DNA from: Candidatus Portnoybacteria bacterium CG10_big_fil_rev_8_21_14_0_10_36_7
GTDB lineage: Bacteria > Patescibacteriota > Minisyncoccia > Portnoybacterales > PFDW01
Length of the DNA: 18,138 nucleotides
Direction: 5' to 3'
Assembly (NCBI GenBank): GCA_002793835.1
Contig: PFDW01000051.1
Coordinates: 2,195-20,332 of the forward strand
Below are positions 5,432 to 10,447 of this stretch, piece after piece. The position numbers and the translations under genes are program-made. Every line of letters begins with the position of its first letter. Positions within the stretch are counted from its first letter, which is position 1. The notes beneath the pieces were generated by a model. The model made no database searches and was not told where the DNA came from. It was given only the letters and a program-made list of their open reading frames with translations.

Positions 5432-6718
5432 CTAATGTAAAATAAAAGATATAAACATAAGTACCACCGAAGCCAACATTATAAAAAAAGTTGTCCAAAT
5501 TAAAGTATTTGATATATTACTGCTTTTGTATTCCCCCATTATTTTTTCATTCCGAGAGATTCTAGCAATAATATAAATTAACGGAACCGAAATAACACCA
5601 TTAATAACCGCTGTTAACACTAAGGCTTTTATTGGATTTATGCCAATAAAATTTATCAAAAGACCGACCAAGGTAGCAATAATAATTATTCCATAGAACC
5701 CATGACCGCGACGAAATTTTAAATTTAATCCTTCTCTCCAACCAAAAGCTTCTGATACGGCATACGAAGCAGAAGAAGAAAGTATTGGGATAGAAAGCAT
5801 ACCCAAACCGATAATCCCAAAAGCAAAAATTACTTTAGCTAGCAAGCCAGAATTGGAAAAAGTATCAACCAGTGGTTCAAGCGCACGCGCCGCATCCGCT
5901 GCCGAATCAACATTAATAATGCCATTAGCATTAAGTACTGTCGCCGCCACCACAATAATACTCCATACCCCGATCTGTGAAGCCAACATGCCAATAAAAT
6001 TATCAATTCGTATACGACGAATAAAATGTTTTGTAACGCGAGCCTCACCGCCAACAATCATGTGTTTCTCTTTTTCTTCTTCCACTTCCTGTGATGCTTC
6101 CCAAAAAAACATATAAGGCGAAATCGTAGTTCCAAAAATAGCAGTAATTATAAAAAAGAATTCAAAATTTAATTCAATGTGCGGAATAAATGTTGCTCGT
6201 AGAATAGTCCCCCACGGATGATTTATTAAAAAAACTGTCACCACATAAGCAAAAAGTGATAAAGCACATATTTTCAATAATCTTACGTAGATTTTATAAC
6301 TAAGAGAAATTTCTAAAAGTAAAATAATTGTTGTAAAAAAAATTGCCAGCATGGCAAAATTTACTGGTGCTAAAAGTTGTGCTGCAGATGCCATTGCGCC
6401 AATATTAGCACCAATATTTATAGTATTGGCAATTACAACTAATCCAATCGTAATCAGCAACGCGGGCTTAGAATAATGCTTTTTTATTACCGCCGTTAAA
6501 CCTCGGCCACTTACAGCGCCAATTCTTGCACAAGCATCTTGAACGGCTGTAACAAATGGTAACGCAAATAGTGACGTCCACAATGGCCCATAACCAAATT
6601 GAGCTCCAGTTTGAGTATAAGTAGCAATGCCCGAAGGATCATCATCAGCTGCACCAGTAATAATGCCAGGACCCAGTATTTTAAAAAATTTCTTAATTTT
6701 TTTTCTAATTTCCAACAT
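5432..6718 (-). CDS. Nramp-superfamily divalent metal transporter, DPSG type
   Basis: Inner-membrane secondary transporter of the Nramp (SLC11) fold, 428 residues with about 11 hydrophobic segments. Seen: helix 1 GPGIITGAADDDPSGIATYT (residues 16-35), in which the classical D-P-G-N metal motif is DPSG (27-30). Then GAQFGYGPLW and helix 6 FGTTISPYMFFWEAS (195-209), which replaces the classical A-x-x-M-P-H. The soft-metal-selecting Met is Ser200 and the His is Tyr202. From knowledge of the family, loss of this Met weakens discrimination against Mg2+ and Ca2+, and Nramp-related Mg2+ transporters carry changes at these sites. A Mg2+/Mn2+ role is therefore inferred rather than iron uptake. The start ATG 6718 lies 7 bases after a TATAAT (6731-6726), so the mRNA may be leaderless. 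It is a single-gene unit ending with TAG. Confidence 0.88.
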   Translation of the reverse strand: MLEIRKKIKKFFKILGPGIITGAADDDPSGIATYTQTGAQFGYGPLWTSLFALPFVTAVQDACARIGAVSGRGLTAVIKKHYSKPALLITIGLVVIANTINIGANIGAMASAAQLLAPVNFAMLAIFFTTIILLLEISLSYKIYVRLLKICALSLFAYVVTVFLINHPWGTILRATFIPHIELNFEFFFIITAIFGTTISPYMFFWEASQEVEEEKEKHMIVGGEARVTKHFIRRIRIDNFIGMLASQIGVWSIIVVAATVLNANGIINVDSAADAARALEPLVDTFSNSGLLAKVIFAFGIIGLGMLSIPILSSSASYAVSEAFGWREGLNLKFRRGHGFYGIIIIATLVGLLINFIGINPIKALVLTAVINGVISVPLIYIIARISRNEKIMGEYKSSNISNTLIWTTFFIMLASVVLMFISFILH

Positions 6719-6725
6719 TGAGTTA

Positions 6726-6731
6726 ATTATA
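6726..6731 (-). promoter_or_regulatory. -10 box of the Nramp gene (leaderless type)
   Basis: TATAAT on the minus strand, 7 bases before ATG 6718. The -35 region is only T-rich, partly formed by the tail of the preceding terminator. Confidence 0.5.
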
Positions 6732-6747
6732 CCCTAAATTTATTTAA

Positions 6748-6774
6748 TAAAAAAGCCGTGTATTGCTACACGGC
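6748..6774 (-). terminator. Terminator of the zinc-ribbon gene
   Basis: A perfect 8-bp stem gccgtgta/tacacggc (6755-6762 and 6767-6774) with a 4-base loop, followed on the minus strand by a T-run (6754-6748). It directly follows the zinc-ribbon stop. Confidence 0.9.
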
Positions 6775-6786
6775 GAGAAAATTTTA

Positions 6787-7310
6787 CTAATCACCATTTA
6801 TTATGTCTTCACAGGAGTTGCATAGAACATTCTTAAAATAAGTTTGATCGCATATGAGGCACTTATTGCAACTACTGTCACTACATCTTAGAGGATCAAC
6901 AGTCAAACACTCATAGCAAATATCTCTGCCAAGATTTTGTGCTTTAACTAAATTGTATTCATCCCTCTTTTCTTTATTTATACAACTACGACATTTCTTT
7001 CCGGACGAATAGACGCCACTGCAATAGATGCAATTTCCACAACTACAGCGGTTGCTTGCCCCAGAGCCAGCGCCTAAAACTTGTTTACAACTCCAACAAA
7101 CATCCTTACCATCCGCTTCGGCATCCTTCAGACTAATAATAAGATTATCCGCATCACGCTTTTTTTCTCTTCTCGCTCTTCAAGTGATCTTTTTATATTA
7201 ATAATTTTTTGCATCCGAATCGCTTCTTTGGCTTTTGACTCCCTTCTCTTAAAAGCTCCGAAAGCACTCCCTGCAACTATAACTGTTATAATTATTTCGA
7301 CAACAGCCAT
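6787..7310 (-). pseudogene. Membrane-anchored Cys-rich zinc-ribbon protein, frameshifted in a run of seven A's
   Basis: Start ATG 7310 with a strong Shine-Dalgarno (AAGGAGG). The first frame gives one membrane helix, VVEIIITVIVAGSAFGAF, then a charged linker KRRESKAKEAIRMQKIINIK, and soon stops (TGA near 7128). The -1 frame, entered at the A7 run (T7 at 7160-7166 on the plus strand), continues KRDADNLIISLKDAEADGKD and then 16 cysteines in about 100 residues: CWSC, CSCGNC, KKCRSC, DICYEC, NKCLIC and LCNSC, ending NGD with TAG at 6787. Read together this is about 174 residues: an anchored protein with several zinc ribbons. The junction GAG AAA AAA AGC could support -1 slippage by ribosome or polymerase. 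A one-base deletion or a homopolymer sequencing error is the simpler reading. Promoter side and terminator are intact. The function is unknown. Confidence 0.75.
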
Positions 7311-7345
7311 ATACACCTCCTTATAATTAAATTTTATTTATTTTT

Positions 7346-7382
7346 AAAAAAACAATAGCCTAAATCTATGATTTAAGCTATT
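7346..7382 (-). terminator. Terminator-like hairpin reading leftward, downstream of sod
   Basis: The arms 7354-7365 and 7371-7382 form a 12-bp stem with one mismatch and a 5-base loop. On the minus strand it is followed by a long T-run (7352-7346). It would end minus-strand transcripts from sod that run antisense through the polymerase remnant. Confidence 0.6.
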
Positions 7383-7412
7383 CTAATATACACTACTTCC
7401 AACATCAAGTCA

Positions 7413-7682
7413 ATGGCGATAAGCTTGCGCAATAACCATCCTGACTTATTTTCGGAACATTTAAGGACAACGAAATTAACCAGCATTTTTAATAGCATGG
7501 ATGCCTTAAGACAAAAGTTTGGCAAACATACATTATTTTTGGGCTCTAGCCACTTGGTACATAAATTTTCTCAACACTTGGGTCAACGCGGGGATGAAGC
7601 GTTAAGAAAATTAGAATTATTACCAGGCGAGACAAAACGAAGAAGACTAGCAATACCGATTATGGTTGCAGAAAATATTTAG
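7413..7682 (+). pseudogene. Remnant of a Y-family DNA polymerase (C-terminal little-finger end only)
   Basis: An 89-residue open frame matching only the extreme C-terminal part of DinB/ImuB-type translesion polymerases: LFSEHLRTTKLTSIFNSMDA, then LRQKFGKHTLFLGSSHLVHK, HLGQRGDEALRKLELLPGE and TKRRRLAIPI. This is the typical pattern of the little finger (RFGK-T-x-x-x-GSS ... R-L-x-x-P). The palm and fingers, with the catalytic acidic residues, are absent: in frame, a TAA lies about 40 bases before the ATG, and no polymerase-like sequence is visible upstream in any frame. A terminator-like hairpin occupies that place. So 5' roughly three quarters of the gene has been deleted. It could be a stand-alone DNA-binding domain, but with no Shine-Dalgarno or promoter visible a relic is more likely. 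Confidence 0.72.
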
Positions 7683-7683
7683 A

Positions 7684-8265
7684 TTATTCAAACCTATTAG
7701 ATATAACAGACCAATCTATGACCTTAATAAACGCATCTATATAGCCAGCTTTTTTGATACTATAGTCTAAAATATAAGCATGCTCAAAAACATCCATTAC
7801 CAGAAGTGGGACACAACCTGTAAAATGCCCAGCGTCATATTCATTAATCCAAACATTAAAAAATCTTTCCTCGGCTTTATCGTAATACAAAATAATCCAG
7901 CCAATCCCACGCATTGCGCACATTGATTTAAAATCTTTTTCAAAATTGTTATAAGAGCCAAATTCTTTATCGATTGCTTTAGCTAGGCCAGAGACACAAT
8001 CTAAGGCGACTGGCGACTTAGTCATATTTGCAAAATATAATTCATGCAATCGCATGCCATTGAACTCCCAGCCAAACCGTCGGTTTAACTCTGCGTATTC
8101 TGGAGATGCGAACTTGTCGTCTCTCTCTAGATTAACCAACGTATCATTTAATTTATTAAAATTAGTAACATAACCTTGATAAAGCGTGAGGTGATTATTT
8201 AACAAATTATCTGATAAACCATGGACACCAATTAAATTATTAAAATTTTTTTCTTGATAAGGCAT
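7684..8265 (-). CDS. Fe/Mn-type superoxide dismutase
   Basis: Cytoplasmic enzyme converting superoxide to oxygen and peroxide; 193 residues, normal for the family. All four metal ligands are visible: His25 (NNHLTLYQGYV), His74 (GMRLHELYF), Asp158 and His162 (MDVFEHAYILDY). GIGWIILYYD (about residues 120-129) matches the conserved G-x-G-W segment. The canonical D-x-W-E-H is D-V-F-E-H here, a small divergence of the inner shell; metal choice (Fe or Mn) cannot be decided from the sequence. The start ATG 8265 gives the usual MPYQ-like N-terminus. No Shine-Dalgarno is visible; a TATAAA lies about 14 bases upstream. It is a single-gene unit, with the polymerase remnant converging on it. Confidence 0.92.
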   Translation of the reverse strand: MPYQEKNFNNLIGVHGLSDNLLNNHLTLYQGYVTNFNKLNDTLVNLERDDKFASPEYAELNRRFGWEFNGMRLHELYFANMTKSPVALDCVSGLAKAIDKEFGSYNNFEKDFKSMCAMRGIGWIILYYDKAEERFFNVWINEYDAGHFTGCVPLLVMDVFEHAYILDYSIKKAGYIDAFIKVIDWSVISNRFE

Positions 8266-8326
8266 ATTTTTAAATTAATTTATATTTCTTAATAATAACA
8301 CAAAATGACGCTATCCACAGTCGTGC

Positions 8327-8354
8327 TTGACTAGGCTTGAGACTAGTGTAAAAT
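8327..8354 (+). promoter_or_regulatory. Promoter of the leader-ORF/Cys-peptide unit
   Basis: TTGACT (8327-8332), a 16-base spacer and TAAAAT (8349-8354), 9 bases before the ATG of the leader ORF. Confidence 0.65.
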
Positions 8355-8363
8355 ACAGAAGCA

Positions 8364-8438
8364 ATGTTTAGTATCAAGCAAACAACCATTATTTACGGAA
8401 TTATTACCCATTACAAGATGGTTGGTGTGAGCATTTAA
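8364..8438 (+). CDS. 24-codon possible leader peptide ahead of a terminator
   Basis: The short ORF runs from ATG 8364 to TAA 8436-8438 and starts 9 bases after a good -10 box. The peptide begins MFSIKQTTIIYGIITHYK and is rich in Ile and Thr (6 Ile, 3 Thr in 24). Its codons for K-M-V-G (8416-8425, agatggttgg) can pair with the left arm of the following terminator (8461-8470) over 10 bp, including one G-T pair. Translation through this point would block that pairing. This is the layout of a transcription attenuator with a leader peptide. The alternative is a small RNA or peptide gene that simply ends at the terminator. Confidence 0.45.
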   Translation: MFSIKQTTIIYGIITHYKMVGVSI

Positions 8439-8455
8439 AAAACCAAGAGTTACCC

Positions 8456-8490
8456 AAAAACCAGCCATCTACCAAGATGGCTGGTTTTTA
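8456..8490 (+). terminator. Strong terminator, possible attenuator, upstream of the Cys peptide
   Basis: A perfect 15-bp stem: 8456-8470 pairs with 8475-8489, with loop ACCA; the right arm ends in a T-run. The left-arm core ccagccatct can alternatively pair with agatggttgg at 8416-8425, giving mutually exclusive terminator and antiterminator forms. Confidence 0.9.
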
Positions 8491-8509
8491 TATAGTTCTT
8501 TTAATTATA

Positions 8510-8525
8510 TTGGTCTTAAGACCAA
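8510..8525. promoter_or_regulatory. 16-bp perfect palindrome, operator-like
   Basis: TTGGTCTTAAGACCAA is fully self-complementary with no spacer. It overlaps a possible -10 (TATATT, 8506-8511) and ends 12 bases before the ATG of the 50-aa Cys protein. Dimeric repressor operators look like this; no regulator gene is near. Confidence 0.5.
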
Positions 8526-8537
8526 AGAAGGCGCGAA

Positions 8538-8690
8538 ATGACTGAAAAAAAACATGTAAACGAGCATGGCTGTCTTAATTGCAGTTGCAATGAAAAGCCC
8601 AAAGCATTACCAGCAGCCTCCGAGCCCGTCGCAAATGATGTCGACGATGCGTTTGAAGCTTTGGCAGAATTAGAAGAAGTCCCGATGTAG
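8538..8690 (+). CDS. 50-aa acidic protein with CxxCxC motif, unknown function
   Basis: A small ORF from ATG 8538 to TAG 8688. Upstream AAGAAGG serves as a Shine-Dalgarno-like sequence 6 bases from the ATG. Seen: an N-terminal HGCLNCSCNEK (residues 10-20), a tight C-x-x-C-x-C cluster next to two His (H6, H10) that could bind zinc or copper(I). After that comes a Pro/Ala linker and an acidic C-terminal helix (DDAFEALAELEEV). There is no signal peptide. The palindrome at 8510-8525 and the possible attenuator upstream suggest tight control, while a multi-hairpin region and terminator follow. I know no family for it. A metal sensor, chaperone or store is possible but only inferred. Confidence 0.62.
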   Translation: MTEKKHVNEHGCLNCSCNEKPKALPAASEPVANDVDDAFEALAELEEVPM

Positions 8691-8699
8691 ATTATATAG

Positions 8700-8771
8700 T
8701 GCGGAGCAATAATCCGAAGTACATTCGGTAAAATGCCGGCCTAACCAATAGGCACGAAACAATTTCGTCGC
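8700..8771 (+). ncRNA. Multi-hairpin RNA region (candidate structured 3' RNA)
   Basis: After the stop of the Cys peptide there are three successive short hairpins: CCGAA/TTCGG (8714-8728), GCCT/AGGC (8739-8753) and ACGAAA/TTTCGT (8754-8768), followed by the terminator at 8781. CGGA (8702-8705) can pair instead with TCCG (8713-8716), an alternative to the first hairpin. This may be a structured 3' UTR, a small RNA or a riboswitch-like element. It fits no RNA family I know. Confidence 0.4.
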
Positions 8772-8780
8772 TATACAAAG

Positions 8781-8806
8781 ACCCCCGATAAAACGGGGGT
8801 TTTTCT
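8781..8806 (+). terminator. Terminator before truB
   Basis: The stem acccccg/cgggggt (8781-8787, 8794-8800) with a 6-base loop is followed by TTTTCTT. It ends the Cys-peptide unit. Confidence 0.9.
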
Positions 8807-8835
8807 TACTAGAATTAGACAAATATAAAAAATGA

Positions 8836-8841
8836 TATACT
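8836..8841 (+). promoter_or_regulatory. -10 box of truB (leaderless type)
   Basis: TATACT lies 8 bases before ATG 8850. A weak TTAGAC (8815-8820) lies 15 bases upstream. This also argues against the earlier in-frame ATG at 8832, which lies just upstream of and overlaps the box region. Confidence 0.45.
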
Positions 8842-8849
8842 GTATAAAG

Positions 8850-9500
8850 ATGGAAATATTAAATGGTGTTTATGCTATTTGGAAAGACAAAGGGTCAACT
8901 TCGTATGATATTATCCGCCAAATTAAACGAATAACTGCGGCCAAAAAGATTGGCCATGGCGGGACACTTGATCCGTTAGCTAGCGGGATTTTAGTGGTAG
9001 GCATTGGCCGTGAAGCTACAAAGTCGCTCCAGGAAATTTTAAAAGATACTGTTAAAGAATACATTGCTAATATAAAGTTTGGCCAAACTAGCTCTACAGA
9101 TGATGAAGAAGGTGAAAAAAAAGATTTTCCAGATTTTCAAATTCCTACACGCGAACAACTAGAAAATGTATTGACTGAATTTGTTGGGAATATTTTACAA
9201 ACTCCGCCAATTTATAGCGCAATAAAAATTAAAGGTACTCCAGCATATAAATTAGCCAGACAAGGAAATGACATTAAACTCGAACCAAAAAAAGTAGTTA
9301 TAAAAGAAATTATATTATTAGCCTATGATTGGCCAACTGCTCAAATTAAAGTTGTCTCAGGCTCTGGTGTTTATATTAGGTCATTGGCTCGTGATATTGG
9401 CGAGCGTCTCCAATGCGGTGCATATTTAACTGGGCTAGAGAGAACACGCGTAGGAAAATTTACCAAAGAACAGGCCCTAGATATTAAGCAACTTCAATAA
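8850..9500 (+). CDS. truB: tRNA pseudouridine(55) synthase TruB
   Basis: Converts uridine 55 in the T loop of tRNAs to pseudouridine. Start ATG 8850 gives 216 residues beginning MEILNGVYAIWKDKG, matching the usual N-terminus (N-G-x-x-x-x-x-K-x-x-G-x-T-S); an in-frame ATG at 8832 would add six residues overlapping the -10 box. Seen: the catalytic motif GHGGTLDPLASGILVV with Asp41. Also YIANIKFGQTSSTDDEEGE, QTPPIYSAIKIKGTPAYKLA (Y-S-A-x-K-x-x-G-x-x-A-Y) and the C-terminal core GSGVYIRSLARDIGE. It lacks the extra C-terminal PUA-like extension of longer TruB proteins, common in compact genomes. Single-gene unit; the 6S-like RNA converges on it with 9 bases between the stop and the RNA's terminator. 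Confidence 0.96.
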   Translation: MEILNGVYAIWKDKGSTSYDIIRQIKRITAAKKIGHGGTLDPLASGILVVGIGREATKSLQEILKDTVKEYIANIKFGQTSSTDDEEGEKKDFPDFQIPTREQLENVLTEFVGNILQTPPIYSAIKIKGTPAYKLARQGNDIKLEPKKVVIKEIILLAYDWPTAQIKVVSGSGVYIRSLARDIGERLQCGAYLTGLERTRVGKFTKEQALDIKQLQ

Positions 9501-9508
9501 TTTAAGCG

Positions 9509-9530
9509 CAAAAAAACCGCTAAACAGCGG
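9509..9530 (-). terminator. Terminator of the 6S-like RNA
   Basis: On the minus strand the stem ccgct/agcgg (9530-9526 and 9521-9517) with a 4-base loop is followed by seven T's (9516-9510). Confidence 0.88.
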
Positions 9531-9691
9531 AAATAAGTAATGGAAACCTTCCTTAAGGGAAATAAGATAAAATTCGGCTTAAATCCAAGTGGGTGGTCTC
9601 ACATTAAAGCCTCGGCTCTAATAAATATTGACCTCCCTTCAAAAAAGTTTGACCCGAATTTATTGCACTGCCCTCATTAAGGAAAGTCTCC
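9510..9691 (-). ncRNA. ssrS: Noncoding RNA, probable 6S-like RNA
   Basis: No coding frame fits, but a complete RNA gene does: promoter 9698-9725, start about 9691, terminator 9509-9530, length about 180 bases. The RNA folds into one long irregular rod. The closing stem ggagactttccttaa (9690-9676) pairs with ttaaggaaggtttcc (9557-9543) over 15 bp with G-U pairs. Then comes an asymmetric central bubble, a second stem (ATAAATTCGG with CCGAATTTTAT), a stem GGGAGGTC/GACCACCC with one mismatch, and an apical hairpin ATTAGAGC/GCTTTAAT. A long hairpin with a large central bubble and a length near 180 is the architecture of 6S RNA, which binds the housekeeping RNA polymerase by mimicking an open promoter. 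Identity is inferred from shape, not from recognised sequence. It lies between truB and ndk. Confidence 0.65.
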
Positions 9692-9697
9692 ACTTAT

Positions 9698-9725
9698 ATT
9701 TTAACTCTTGTGTACCCTGTGTCAA
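9698..9725 (-). promoter_or_regulatory. Promoter of the 6S-like RNA
   Basis: On the minus strand TTGACA (9725-9720), a 16-base spacer and TAAAAT (9703-9698), with start expected near 9691. It has a perfect -35 and 5 of 6 at the -10, in keeping with an abundant RNA. Confidence 0.8.
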
Positions 9726-9734
9726 GTTGCAACT

Positions 9735-9763
9735 AAAAAAGGCGAACTGCATCGCTCTTTTTT
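9735..9763. terminator. Terminator of ndk
   Basis: aaaaaaggcga (9735-9745) pairs with tcgctctttttt (9752-9763) with one bulged base and a 6-base loop. It has T-runs on both strands and lies 11 bases after the ndk stop, directly before the 6S-like promoter. Confidence 0.85.
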
Positions 9764-9773
9764 AAATACCTAT

Positions 9774-10370
9774 TTAGAACATTATGTCTTCCTCTGCTCG
9801 CTTGTAGTCATGTATCTCTTCAGCACTAAACCAAAATTTAATTTCGTGCTCTGCTTCTTCTTCTGTTTCAGAAGCGTGAATAATGTTATGCACTGATCGC
9901 TTGTCTTTATTAGCAGCGGCTGGTGAGTCTACCGAGTAATCTCCCCTGATAGTTCCCATTTCTGAAAAAGCCGGCATGGTATTGCCTGCAATTTTTCTTA
10001 CCATATCAATTGCATGAATACCTTTAACAATACCTTTTACTAGTGGCCCAGAAGTCATATATTCTAATACCCAATCTCGCACCATCTGCCCAATTTCATA
10101 CGGATCACTTGTGCCAACTTCTTCAACTGCATCATAACCATATTTTTTATAAGTCGCCAAAGTTTTTTCACCTACTCTGGTAATCCATTCTTTACTTTTT
10201 GGATAATGTTCGTGGATTTGTTCTTTCGTAGGCCAAATCATTGATAGCCCAATTAATTTTAATCCTCGCGCCTCAAATCTTTCTAAGATATCTCCCACTA
10301 AACCACGCTTAACTCCGTCTGGTTTTATTAAAATTAACGTTCGCTCTTCTTTTGGATGTTTTTTTGACAT
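9774..10370 (-). CDS. ndk: Nucleoside diphosphate kinase with internal insertion
   Basis: Transfers the terminal phosphate between nucleoside tri- and diphosphates through a phospho-His. Seen: the N-terminal RTLILIKPDGVKRGLVGDI, the phosphoacceptor His165 in NIIHASET (family N-x-x-H-x-S-D/E), and GPLVKGIVKGIHAI followed by GTIRGDY. At 198 residues it is about 50 longer than typical NDKs (140-150). The extra residues fall mainly between about 50 and 105 (SKEWITRVGEKTLATYKKYG and the following part), in the region of the helix-hairpin that shapes the active site and subunit contacts. Such longer NDKs are, to my memory, found in CPR bacteria and some archaea. Start ATG 10370; no clear Shine-Dalgarno. 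Single-gene unit ending at terminator 9735-9763. It complements NrdJ in dNTP supply. Confidence 0.94.
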   Translation of the reverse strand: MSKKHPKEERTLILIKPDGVKRGLVGDILERFEARGLKLIGLSMIWPTKEQIHEHYPKSKEWITRVGEKTLATYKKYGYDAVEEVGTSDPYEIGQMVRDWVLEYMTSGPLVKGIVKGIHAIDMVRKIAGNTMPAFSEMGTIRGDYSVDSPAAANKDKRSVHNIIHASETEEEAEHEIKFWFSAEEIHDYKRAEEDIMF

Positions 10371-10447
10371 AGAAAATAATTATTTTTATTAAACCTTATA
10401 TTAACATAAATTGTCATTTCTGCAAACTCAAAAAAACAAATTCTTGA

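Noticed and set aside
8700-8771. tRNA or tmRNA fragment in the multi-hairpin region
   Set aside because: No acceptor stem, T-loop sequence or CCA could be placed; the hairpins do not form a cloverleaf.
9708-9896. 62-codon plus-strand ORF
   Set aside because: Crosses the ndk terminator and the 6S-like promoter and is antisense to ndk; no coding signals.
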